Shown here piece after piece: positions 48,901 to 59,429 of a stretch of 64,000 bases of DNA (position 1 is the stretch's first letter; the number at the start of each line of letters is the position of its first letter). The stretch lies in the NCBI GenBank assembly GCA_033439295.1, contig JAVTLE010000023.1:3074530-3138529 (forward strand). Reading direction: 5' to 3'. The position numbers and the translations under genes are program-made. Under the pieces are notes generated by a model that saw nothing but the letters and a program-made list of their open reading frames with translations, was not told where the DNA came from and did not search any database. The stretch comes from Deuterostichococcus epilithicus. Taxonomy: Eukaryota; Chlorophyta; Trebouxiophyceae; Prasiolales; Stichococcaceae.

Positions 48901-49145
48901 TTGCGGTGCATTGCAGTGCAGCTCTGGGCACCGGAAAGCTGTCTTGCAACTCAGCCATTTACCTTCTGATTCGGCAGGCTTGACCGCTGCCCGCACGCTC
49001 GGCTGGTGTTATCTGGCAACCGAGAGACCTGCTGCTGCAGGACCAGGCCGCATTTGCGGACATGACTGCTCACGCCCGCCGGCGCCTGCGGGCAGCGGAA
49101 CATGCTGAAGATGCTGAGGATGAGACCGTGAACGTCGAGGAATGA
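45995..49145 (+). CDS. AP2-subfamily transcription factor with two AP2 domains
   Basis: Nuclear DNA-binding regulator related to the plant AP2/AINTEGUMENTA group (family knowledge). Exons with closed phases: about 46432-46519, 46699-46741, 46899-46951, 47082-47166, 47296-47418, 47602-47743, 48113-48430, 48570-48883, 49041-49145 (stop TGA). Repeat 1 reads [10 protein letters not shown], then [26 protein letters not shown] and [11 protein letters not shown]. Repeat 2 reads [20 protein letters not shown], then [18 protein letters not shown]. The linker [17 protein letters not shown] joins them. A basic patch [16 protein letters not shown] just before repeat 1 could act in nuclear import. The C-terminal part is acidic and proline-rich (poly-Pro near 48748-48790), as in activation domains. 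Exons before 46432, including 45995-46137, are less certain and the start codon is not identified. Confidence 0.85.
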
Positions 49146-49494
49146 TCAGAAGCTTCGGATGTTCGAAGGCAAAGGGTCGGCCTTCATGAGACACAGTTCA
49201 TTTGATACTGTGCTGCGTCACATGAAGCCGACGCCGCTTATTGACGATGTTGCATATGAAAGCACCTAATTCTTGACACACGTACTGCGTGTGTTGTGCG
49301 GGTGTAGCCGGCAATCGAACTCTACTGCGAGTGGAGCTGAAGCGGAACTGGTGTTCGACAGTTCGAGCAATCTGTAAGCCGCCCACCAGCTTCATCGTCG
49401 GCGGGCAGCTGATGCAGACTTTCGCGGAGTGTGAGTGCCCCTATTTGGTCGTTCCTCCGATTTGCAACGCTGTCAATATACATCTTGTGCCATC
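49146..49494. other. Intergenic region between the AP2 and ZIM17 genes
   Basis: 349 bp with the AP2 3' UTR and the ZIM17 promoter. No gene seen. A TGTAA near 49370 matches the usual green-algal polyadenylation signal (family knowledge), but I cannot show that it is used. Confidence 0.4.
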
Positions 49495-50780
49495 ATGCAG
49501 CGACGTGCGGCAGCGTCGCTTGCGGCGCAGGCACTGCGCGAGTTCCGAGACAGGTGTGTAGTTGCAACGCAAAGTGCGTGCCTTGCATCCGCAAGGCCAT
49601 CTGCCTGAGTATCATTTCTGACGAACTGTGTTACATTGCATGCAGGGCGTCACTGTCGCAGGGACCAGCTGCCTTCCAATCCCACTTCAATCGCCAGAGC
49701 CCGCAGGGTGCAACTGCGCAGAGCAGTCGGAGTAGCAGCACAGGGCAGCTCGACAGTCCACAGACAGCAAGTGAGCCAGTTCCAGGGCAAACGCATGGTG
49801 TGTGCGAGCTGTACAACTATTCCACGACCTGACTCACCCTGGAAAGCGCGCTCGGCTCACAGGTGCAGCAGCAGCAACTGCCTCGCCGAGTACACATGCG
49901 GACAGCAGGTAAGACACATGTGCCGTGTCTGCCAATTTGCACTCGCTGCGACGGATGGGCAGTTGTATATGCCAGTGAAATGGATACTCTGCTGGATGCA
50001 GGCAGCCGGAGGAGCGCATGGCGGTCATCTTCACTTGCAACAAGTGTGGTGAGCAGACTGTTCGTGCAATCTGAGGCCTGAATGTTATTGCTTCGCTCCA
50101 TGTTCCGCGCCCCTATGGAGGTGATGAGGTGCTGCAGCATTACAGGATGCCTGGTCATCAAGCTGACGTGCAAGACTGCATGTAGAGGACGTGGTGTTTG
50201 CATGTTTGCAGACAACCGGGCCATGCGCAGCTTCAGCAAGCAATCATACCAAACAGGCGTGGTCATCATCAAGTGTCCAGCGTGCAGCAGCCGGCACCTG
50301 ATCGCGGACCGGCTTGGCTGGTTCGGCGAAAACTCTTCAGTGGAGTCCTTTTTGAAAGAGAAGGGACAAGGTGGCCCTCTTGCGCTCTGCTGCGGTGTCT
50401 GTGCCACCATGCAGCCGTAGTATGTGTTTACCCTGCAGAAGTGGTCCTGACTGACACCATCAGGATGAATGCGTCTGAAGCGCGCCAGACAAATCGCCAC
50501 TGCAGATGTGAAGTGGCATGATGAGGGCGGCACGCTGGAGTTGTCAGAGGCAGACGCCGCTGCGTGGGCACAGGTGTGTGCATGCTCACCGCCCTTCATA
50601 GCTTGGCATCAAGTCATCAAGTGTACACAGCTGCCACAGATCAGGAGCCTTCCACCTTGCTGCTGGTCAGCTGCATGTGCGGGTGCTCGGTAGCTTGGTT
50701 GTGCACTGTGACCGATTCTAGCAGTTCTGCATATGCAGGCGATCGCAGAAGCCAAGGCAGAGGAAGCAAACAAGACTTGA
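49495..50780 (+). CDS. DNL-type zinc-finger protein, mitochondrial Hsp70 escort (ZIM17/HEP)
   Basis: ZIM17/HEP proteins keep organellar Hsp70 soluble and active (family knowledge). Exons: 49495-49553, 49646-49770, 49863-49908, 50002-50048, 50212-50370, 50506-50573, 50739-50780. All phases close, giving 181 residues. The start MQRRAAASLAAQALREFRD is Arg/Ala-rich, lacks acids early and fits a mitochondrial presequence; plastid targeting is possible. The zinc site is CNKC (end of exon 4) and CPAC (exon 5). The diagnostic block HLIADRLGWFGE contains the family His/Asp-Asn-Leu-like segment, here DRL in place of the typical DNL. The C-terminal tail is acidic then Ala/Glu-rich. It is a small complete gene that converges with RPN10, 274 bp apart. 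Confidence 0.92.
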
Positions 50781-51054
50781 AGAGGCTCAGGACTAGTGCT
50801 TATCAAGAGTCAGAGTATGGCATGGCAGTGTTTCAACGGCATGTGCCACAGCAAATTCCTACCGGCTGGTGAAGAACCGTGTGGCAAACGTTCTTCTATT
50901 CTGTTTATCTATGCCCGCGACATGCCAAGCACCTAGAGAGTACTGGTGAGGACCAGAATTCTGCTGATACAGCACCTCAGTTCTACTGTTTACATCGTGC
51001 AGTAGTAGGTAGAGCCCGTGCCGACAGCAGCACATCGCAATCTGACATGCAAAT

Positions 51055-54000
51055 TCAGCCGCTTGCGCTCTTGTCATCCTTATCCTCCTCCTTCTTCTCT
51101 GCGTTGCTGGCTCCACCCTGAAACACGGGCGCACATGTTAGCCAAGACGGTCAACCGCTCACCAAACACAGGCTTGCGCGGTCGCAGCTTGCGCTGCCTG
51201 ACGGCAGCGCACTTCGCCTTGTGGAACAGGCCATCAGCGATAGGCTTTGGCTCGCATTCGAACAGCTGTTGCTCGCCGTTACAGTAGAATAATCGCACCT
51301 GCAGGTCACGCAGGGTGTTCTGCAGCGCGGGGTCGTTGGGATCCACTCCCGGCAGCGAGCCCAGCACCGAGCGCAGGTAGTCTGCATCCCCCAGGAGGTT
51401 TGTCGCGCCGCCTGCACCCTCCGCCGGCGCCACCTGCCGCGACACAGCTCAGGCCCTTGACACAAACTCCACTGCCAAAAGGCGGCGCAACAGCGGCGAG
51501 TGCTGGCAGCCAAGCCGCACGCACAGGGCACCACGGCCTGTGATCCTGCAACGTACCAAAGAACAATCTGTCAAACAACCCACCTGGGCGGCAGAGGCTG
51601 GTGCGGCTGCCGCCGCCGGTGCCTCTCCTGCCGCATCGCCAGCGTAGTCCGACATAGACATCGCCAGCGCCGCCGCCAGCTCAGGGTCTTCTGTGCCCTC
51701 CATGTCGGCATCGGCGCCGCCGCCGCCCAGCAACGGCTGCTGCTCCGCGTCGGCCGCCGCCGCGGGGGCAGAGGCGGGCGTGGCAGGTGCCGGCGGGGCT
51801 GTTGCGGCATCTGTCGCTGGAGCGTCCACATCCATCGACATTGCCAGCGCCTGCGCCAACAGGATACTATTTCAGAGGACAGGTTGTCAATGCTTGGAAC
51901 AGGTCCAAACTGGGTCGAAGCTGGAGTGGAGATTCCTGCACAAGGACATGACGCTGCCCATGCTGCTTAGACATGGGCAGCGTCATGTCTAAGCAGCAGA
52001 ACAATGCAACATTGAGCAGGGTAGAGGGCACCTGCTGCAACAGCGCATCCTCGTCCATTGGCTCAGCCCCGCCGTCTCCGGCAGACGCGCCAGCGCCGGC
52101 AGCCGCCGCTGCGCCCTCTCCACTTGCGGCGCCCTCCGCGGGCTGCCCTTCGCCTGCATACACCCGGACTCATGGTAATGCCAACGCGGACAGCGCGTCA
52201 AGTGCTGCAAACTTGACTTTCCCATGTCCGGGCAGCGTCTGCAACGACTCGGAATCCCATCGCTGACAGCAGGAGCTGGACAGCCGTCGTAAAGGTCATC
52301 GCTGACTATGGCCCAGCACTGGCCCGGCGGCGGCGCACGATGCACTCGCCACTGACCTTTTAACACCGGTGCTTCTGAAAAGCCGAAAGAGCATTTCGTG
52401 CTGAAAAGTGAGCATTCCATGTCTTAGGCAGGGGCACGCACCGGAGGCGTTCTGTCGGGCGCGCTCCTCCTCCAACGACACGCGCAGCGCCAGCGCCAGC
52501 TCCGGGTCCAGATTGGCGTCCACGCCAAACTCGAAGCCGCCCGCTGCGTCGCCGCCCTGCACATTCGTGCGCACTGGCACGCTCAGTGACCGGCGCCAGC
52601 GCCCGGAGTATCACATCAGCGGCCCAGCCGGCCAGCGTATACAGAGTCCCCAGCTGCAAGGGGCGCTTGTCATAGCTAGAATGAATGCTGCAGCCTGTCA
52701 TTCTTCCAGCACGAGAGCTGCTGCAGGAAGCTGCAGAAGCCAACATTATGGCTGCAGATGCTGACGACTCCAGCAAACGTCCCTCTGCCTGCCGGCAGTC
52801 GTCTGACACAACGTCAGGTCCAGACGTGCACGGCCAGGTAGGGGTGCGTCAAGAGTGGGGTCGCATGCTTCCAGTGCCACCTGCAGCACGGCCGTGCCGC
52901 TGGCAAATGGGCGGCCGCAGCAGCTCCCGCCGCCCTAGCTCCTCCCATGTGCTTGCACATCGCCAGCTGGGTGCAAAGACCGCTCACCTCGGCGCTGCCG
53001 CCGCCGCCGCCGCCGGCTGCATACCCGGCGCCGCCGTCCTGCTGGTAGATGGGCGACCCGAACAGCATGTCCGACAGGATGGTGCCCGCCGGCACCGTCA
53101 CCAGGTGGCTGTTGTCGCTGCTGTTGACGGCCTCAATGAACGCGTCCAGCTTCTCCCCGTTGTCATTGCCCTCATTGCCGAAGCTGTACAGGCCACATCA
53201 TGGGTTCGGGCAGTGTCCACTAGAGTGGTTGATTTGCACGGCGAGCTAGCTTCGTGCGGCACATGTTGCCCCCCGGAAGCTGAGGGTGAGTCGCAGCCAT
53301 TACTACAGGGACACCCTGCCTGCCCAACGTGGATGGTGCAGCAGCAGCATACCTGATGACGTCGCATGCGACGTTGTTCTTCTTCAGCTTCTTTGCAATC
53401 CGCACCAGGTCCTTCTGCAGCACTTGAAAAACAAAATCTGTTGGCTCACCCACAGCGAGCAGGACACCATGCTCATCGATTGCTGTGCAGGCTGCGCTTG
53501 CATTGCAGGCGAGGGGGCGGTCTCGGGAGCATACTGACAGCAGGCGTATCTCGAACACAATGCATGTTCGACGCGCCTGCGACTCTGCGAGCGGGCTGCC
53601 CACAAAGATGACAATGCGCTGCCGCTGGTTCTTGTTTTGCCGGTGCTTCAGCGCAAGCTGCGCGATTTGCACCGCCGCCGCGAAGTTGGCCTCGCCCTCG
53701 ATCTCCAGGCTGGCCATGGAGTTCAGGACCTTGCCCAGGTCTGGCGTGGGCGTGACCAACACGCGGGGTGTCTTGCCCGCCATCGTCAGCACGCCCACCT
53801 GCCGCCGACGGGTGGGCAGTTGTGTGTCAGACATCAGAAGCCGAGCAGGGACCGCTGCCGAGACGCAGGTTCGAAAGCAGTTGCCGCCGTGGATGCGTCA
53901 CACTCACTGTGGACTCCGGATTGGCTTGCGTCTTTGCGCCCGCAAGCAGGTTGACGGCATCCTGCTGCGCCTGGAACCTGCACCGCCAGATGCAGCGGAG

Positions 54001-54186
54001 TTGGCCAGACAGTAGAGGCGAATACGCCTAGAAATGAGCACAATGCACAACAGCCGTGATACCAAAGTGTCGATTCACCCTCATCAAGCAAAGCACTTGC
54101 GCGTAAAGTTACCGTGTGGGCGCATAGTCACCGCTCCTGGTCCATTCTGAGTTGTCGACGCACACGACTGTCGCCTCGAGACTCAT
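51055..54186 (-). CDS. RPN10: 26S proteasome ubiquitin receptor RPN10 (PSMD4)
   Basis: Non-ATPase subunit that binds polyubiquitin at the regulatory particle (family knowledge). Exons in reading order: 54186-54113, 53977-53908, 53798-about 53570, 53414-53353, 53183-52988, 52556-52442, 52153-52032, 51850-51584, 51433-51299, 51117-51055. The start reads [20 protein letters not shown], the canonical N-terminus of the vWA domain. VGVLTMAGK and [20 protein letters not shown] follow. There are three UIMs: [27 protein letters not shown] (across an intron) and [13 protein letters not shown]. Ala/Gly-rich linkers separate them. The C-terminal exon is Lys/Glu/Asp-rich. Three UIMs match plant RPN10. One exon border near 53570 is approximate. 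Confidence 0.95.
51945..51997. repeat. Two overlapping perfect inverted repeats in an RPN10 intron
   Basis: Hairpin A pairs 51945-51962 with 51972-51989 (18 bp, 9-nt loop). Hairpin B pairs 51962-51975 with 51984-51997 (14 bp, 8-nt loop). Both stems are perfect and share bases, so they exclude each other. They lie in the 181-nt intron 51851-52031 that splits the second UIM. Confidence 0.9.
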
Positions 54187-54482
54187 GGCAAGCCACTACT
54201 CCAGGGCTCAAGGTGGGTTGGAGCAATCCACGAAGATGCTTCTGTCTAGGATCAGGATGAGAACAACGTAGTGAGCAGCGGAGCGACAGCCTCAGCCGGA
54301 TGCAGCGCGTTGACTTTCAGTGCAATTGACAATGCACAGCGTGCCCGTTCGAGACTTGCGGGTTGCTCCTTCGAAAGAGGTTCCTTCTTCTTCTACTCGT
54401 ACCCTAAACCCTGCAAGTCGCTTAAAGATCGGCAGGAAACTGGGTCAGCAAGTTTCGGGGCCACTCCAGCGGCTGAGCCGAT

Positions 54483-56613
54483 TTACATATCCTCGTCACT
54501 CCGATAGGAAGTCAAGTCTGCAGATGGTGCAGCGAGGCCGCCTCTGTAGCCGCGCACCGCATCATGCGACTCGCTCATCCGCCGACCGTAGCGGCGCTGG
54601 CCATCCGACTCTGACCCACGGCTGGAGACGTACGCGGCGTCATGTCTGACCGTGGACAATATCGTCACGATCACTGCCTGTGCCACGATTATGGCGCCGA
54701 AGAACGACGCTGTCCACGCAAACCCAACCACGTCTCTGAGTGCGCCGCCTACCACCGGTCCAGCGCCGCATCTGAACGAGGAAACTTTCCGCTTGTCAGT
54801 ACTCAAGAGGTGTCTCCAAGAAGGTCGCATTCCATGGGGACGGTAGATCCGAAGGGGGGCATGCTCAGGCCACAGCGCCAGGCCCATCAGTTCAAAACAG
54901 CCAGGCTCAGGCACAACATCACGGGAAGGAAGATACGGCAACGGTGACTGACCCAAGGTAGAAGACCCCGCTGATGATCCCCGCCACCAGGTCCTCCAGT
55001 CCGGTCTCTGCTGCGCCCACCTGCAGCAGGACATGCATGGTCGCACGATGCCAACTGCACCAAAGTCAATGGGCGCAACACGTGAAGGGATGGCGGTAGC
55101 GCAGGTGCCAAAGCAGTTGTGCGATCAATTGAACTCCCGGTAAGGTAAAGATACCCATCCACAGGAAGTGCGTCAATCAGCTCGACTGTGATGAGTCGTG
55201 CCCACCTTGGCTTCTGCTGCCTGCAGGATAGCGGGCGTGATGGGTGTAAACGCCAGGGCCACACCCACCCCGAGGACCACCATGGCGGTCCAGACGGACG
55301 CGTGGCCGGCCGGCGGCAGCGTCAGCCAGGGCAGTGGCCCTAGTAGCAGACAGCCGGCGCCGCACAGCGCCAGCCCGGTGCAGATGACTGGGAAACGCCC
55401 AACCTTGTCGCTGAGCAGCCTGCACCCATGATGGTTTCTGGTTTTGAAAGTGCGCGCTTGAGCGGGAAATGGGCGCTGCAGGAACATCCGGCGCTACGCC
55501 CGTATTCTCGCACCCGGCAGGGGGCGAGAACACAGCGTAAACCGCCGCATAGACGGCGAACGTGAAGCCGATTGACGTGGTGGTGAAGCCGATGGCCTCG
55601 AGGTGCGGACTCAGGATGGCGTCGCCGAAGGTCAGTGTGGCCGCTGCAATGCCGGCCGTCAGGATGAGGAGGCTGATGGGCGGATACGTCACCAGCGCCT
55701 GCACCGAAGTCTGCGGCCTACTATCGCTGCGGGAAGGCGGCTCTGCGTCCAGATCACAAGGCGTTTCGAGACTTCAGCTGATTATTTCACGACGGTGCAG
55801 GGAGACTCGCCCATTACTGGCCAATGTTTATCGAAAACCTCGCAAGCTGATCAGCATTGCAGTGCGACGCTCTGCCCCGTGTGGCTTCTTCCCCTCGGCA
55901 ATGCGCATCACCGTCGACTGGAAGGGATAGCTAGGCAAGCGGCATGAACGCCAGTGTGAAGCCTCGTCGACAATGTGCCTCACCGTCGACTGGAAGGGAC
56001 AGCCAGGCAAGCGGCGTGAATGCCAGAGTCAGGCCGCCGACGAAGTAAAAGGGTGCCGGAAAGCCCAAGGCAGCGGCCAGTGTACCGCCGGCAACTGGAC
56101 CCACAATCCATCTGCCATGATGAATGCGGTGCTATCAGATATTACTATGATATCAGATTGACGGTTGGCTTCACTGAGGGAGCATCGACTGAATCTGAGC
56201 GACTCACCCGAGGCTCATCATGCACTCGGAAATGCCCATCACTGTGCCAAAATAGCCACTGCCTTTGAATAAAGAGGCCGTGATGGCTGTTGCTGACGTG
56301 TCGACAGCGGCGCAGGCAATCCCTGCACCCGCATCAAAAATGTCACGGCTGGTCGCCTCTGATGCAGATGCGACTTGCCCATAGGCAGATTTCGGATTCC
56401 AAGCAGAGCAGGAACAGTACCTTCTATGAGCCGTAGCAATAAGCACACCGAGATGAATTTTGTGCGCGTCGGCAGTTTGGCGACCAGGCCAAAGACGGCA
56501 GTGCTAAATGCGAGGACCACGATACCAGTAATAAGCGTGGCGCGCCGGCTGATGAATCGCCTGCGAAATAGAGGACTAGGTTGTGACACCAGCTTCCCGC
56601 TCGCTCCCTGACT

Positions 56614-56686
<73 letters not shown>

Positions 56687-57107
56687 ATCGCTGTTGCCAC
56701 GGGAGGACGTGTGGGACGTCGCACAACCGGAGTCACTCACCGCTGCAGCAGACGGCCGAATGCTATGCTGCTGAAGAAGTCCACAAACGAAAACGAGGAA
56801 AAGATGAGACCGACTGCCGTGGCGCCGACTCCATGCCGCGCGGCTTCCTGGTCGAGACAAGGAACCAACATGTCAGAGCTAGAAAAGAATGTGAGGGCCG
56901 GTCGCCATGGCGTCAACTCCACGCCGCGCTGCTTGCTACTCGAGACGGAAATACACATGCGAGAGCTGCTGCATGTCAGATGCATGTGTGCGAGGCCTAA
57001 GTCAGACGTGACTGCAGTAACTGGGAGAAGCCTGCCTGGGGATAGATTGGCGCAGACACACTGAAGCTAGTGTTGCATACAACGAGACACAGCAGCACGG
57101 CGCCCAA
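54483..57107 (-). CDS. Major facilitator superfamily transporter, SLC18B1-like
   Basis: Multi-pass membrane transporter; the substrate cannot be told from sequence. Exons in reading order: about 57107-57062 (first hydrophobic segment), 56847-56741 (TAVGLIFSSFSFVDFF), 56560-56421 (RRATLITGIVVLAFSTAVFG), 56322-56208, about 56110-55990 (VGPVAGGTLAAALGFPAPFY), 55698-55514, 55419-55206, 55020-54953 and about 54769-54483. The LLSDKVGRFPV exon carries the MFS loop signature (D-x-x-G-R) and starts the second half. VVGGALRDVVGFAWTASFFG is near the C-terminus, which ends in a hydrophilic Ser/Arg-rich tail. The GIACAAVDTSATAI exon and overall order recall SLC18B1-type vesicular transporters (moderate). 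The first exon and start codon, above 57107, are not identified. A CAG repeat lies in one intron and a broken exon copy in another. Its stop is 296 bp from the RPN10 start. Confidence 0.82.
55900..56035 (-). repeat. Tandem 72-bp-period duplication of an MFS exon end
   Basis: Copy at 55972-56035 is the 3' end of a coding exon and reads GLTLAFTPLAWLSLP on the minus strand. The copy at 55900-55963 is about 85% similar and would read GFTLAFMPLA, then a TAG stop, then LSLP. The second copy lies in the following intron. Confidence 0.88.
56616..56686 (-). repeat. Long intronic CAG/CTG repeat
   Basis: About 23-24 uninterrupted GCT units on the plus strand (CAG in the sense of the MFS gene). It lies inside the 180-nt intron 56561-56740, between the exons ending in AFGRLLQ and starting RFISRRATL. 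Confidence 0.93.
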
Positions 57108-57546
57108 TGACAGCCTGCATGAACATACATTGCTTTCAGCGTACATCACCGACTGCTAGACGTTAGGCCACTTAGGCGCTTTTGACACGTGCATGAAGTG
57201 TGCATTGCATGATCTTTGACGACCTTTGAACATGTTTAGCACCATTTTTTCCTTGAAATTGCCTGATCCTCTGCTTCTCTGTCTTCTGTCACGAGCGGCA
57301 GGCGCAGCTCGCTGGAGCTTCTCTGCGCATCGAGCATCATTGCACTCAAATGCTCATGCACGACGATCGCTGCTACATCTGCTCAGCTGTCTGCACTTGC
57401 AACCGTGCAGGTGCTGACACATGCTGCATACCAGGAATAACCAGTGGACGCGCTCGGCAGCCGGCTTCCGGAATCCGGGGCGACTGCCCATGATTGATGC
57501 TGACCAGTGCTGACGTGTTACTGCCGCGTCTCTGCAGCTCGACGGC
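57108..57546. promoter_or_regulatory. Divergent spacer between the MFS and LRR genes
   Basis: About 440 bp between two divergent genes. It should hold the MFS first exon and both promoters, and possibly a leader exon of the LRR gene (an acceptor-like ctgcag precedes 57538). No specific motif is claimed. Confidence 0.4.
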
Positions 57547-59287
57547 ATGCGTCTTGCAATGCTCTGTGTTTCTGGCATTCACCCCATGGCTTGGGGAAGT
57601 CGCACAAGTGCGGTGGACGGCTGGGTGCGCCGTCTGCGCGAGCAGGATGCTACTTTCAAAAGCCTGCACATCCTGCCCTTCAGATCCTTCCCTAGCGAGG
57701 TAAGCCATCATGGCCCATGGTAGCACTTGATTGCTGCACGGTCAACTCAACCTGTGTATACGCATCCTAGGCAAGTGCTTCTGCCAGAAGCGAATGTGCG
57801 CCTACATGCAACATAGCCGCCGCCATGCGGCCGCAAGCCGGGATTGCAGAGTCTCAGAGTCACACCATGTATGCATCTTACAGGACGCAGCAAAGCTGTG
57901 CGATGCGCTGGAGGGCAACACCACGCTGCAGGAGCTGTCTGCCAGCGGCCACCCCATGGCGCCGGAGACCGCGGCGCGGTTTGCCACCATGCTGTCCCGC
58001 AACCGTGGCCTGATATCGCTCGGCGTCGGCGATGCGGCATTCGGAGACGCCGGTGTGGCGGCCCTAGCACCAGGGCTCGCCGCAACAGCCACCCTGCAGC
58101 AGCTGGACCTGGAGGGGAGGGGGATCACGGCAGCTGGTGCGGAAGCACTCGGAGTGGCGCTCGCCAGGAGCAGCAGCAGCCTCACACAGCTGAACCTCAG
58201 CCGCAACGGCATTGGCGGCGTCGGCGCGGCGGCGCTCGCTCCAGGGTTGCTGTCGCTGCGCAGCCTGGACCTCGCCGACTGCAGCATTGCATCGCAGGCA
58301 GGCGCCGCGGCTGTGGCCCATGTGCTGCAGCACGGCCAGCTGACCAGCCTGTGCCTGCGCGGTAATGCGCTCGGAAGGGACGGCAGCACCCAACTGGCCG
58401 TGGCCATCGCCGCCAGCTCGACACTGCAGGAGCTGGTGCTCGGTGACACGGCCCTCGGCGACGAGGCTGTCTCTGCGATTGCAGACACGCTGCCGTCTGC
58501 ATCGCCACTGCGACGGCTGGATGTGCGCAGCTGCAGAGTGGCTGGCCCCGGTCTTGAGGCCATCTGCCGTGCCATTGGCCGCGGCGTGCTCCTGCGTGCT
58601 CTTGCAATCGGCGGCAATGGCCTTGCCTCCGGCAGCCTGGTGCGGGCAGTGCTGCTGCTGCCGTCAGACAGCAGCCTGGCCGAGCTGGACTTGGCAGAAA
58701 ACGCAGGCTGCGCGGACCAGGCGGCAGTCGCAGCCCTAGCAGGGCTGCAAACCCTGCAGAAGCTGTCGCTGTTCGCGTGCGGGTTGGGTGCGGCCGGCGC
58801 TGCCGCGGTGGCGGCACAGCTGCGCAGCGGCAGCTGGAAGGCACTCACGCAGCTGGACCTCGGCGGCAACGGCATTGACACCGAGCCGGCCATGGAGCTG
58901 CTCGCCGTCGTCCGCGATGGCGGCGGCCCTGCCCTTCAGGTGCCGAAATGTACACGTCATGTTGATGCAGCCTCCTGTGTATGACGCGCTGCGGCTTGGC
59001 TCGGACATGGCAAGTCAGCACATGCTGCTAATTGGCTTTGTGGCCGGCTATTATTCCATCTTTAAGCTCACACTAGTTTTCGTGGCACACAACACCTCTT
59101 GATCTCGCTCTCTCAGCGCAAGCGCTCAAACACATCCGGCCTGCCGCAGGAGCTTCTGCTGGGTGCCAACCCTGCCGCTGATAACAGTGAGGCGTTTGCG
59201 GAGCTTGCACGGCCCGCACAGCAGGCACGCCCACGGCTCGACATCGTGTGGCGGGCTGCCGGCGGGACGCCAGAGCAGCCGGAGTAG
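57547..59287 (+). CDS. Leucine-rich-repeat protein (ribonuclease-inhibitor type)
   Basis: Exons 57547-57699, 57884-58939 and 59117-59287 with phase-0 joins, about 459 residues. The middle exon holds roughly a dozen repeats of about 28-29 residues with L-x-x-L-x-L patterns, such as LQQLDLEGRGITAAGAEALG and LTQLNLSRNGIGGVGAAAL. These form a curved RI-type solenoid that usually binds proteins. The first exon (MRLAMLCVSGIHPMAWGSR) is Arg/aromatic-rich and has no known domain. The last exon is hydrophilic. I see no NACHT, kinase, F-box or membrane segment, so function and partner are unknown. Start 57547 is the first ATG in the open part; an upstream exon is possible. It converges with the F-box gene, 142 bp apart. 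Confidence 0.85.
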
Positions 59288-59429
59288 ATATGAGTCGACA
59301 AACTAAAGGACTGGGCGCGGGTTCATAACGATGTCATGTGGGTACAACTTGCAGTGAAGTGCACTACCATCAAAACCGACAGTGGCAACAAGCACAACCG
59401 AACGTACGGAAGCAGGGGCAAACAGGTGG

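Noticed and set aside
49290-49400. Possible tRNA on the minus strand (gttcgatt-like T-arm)
   Set aside because: I could not pair an acceptor stem, D-arm and anticodon arm around it.
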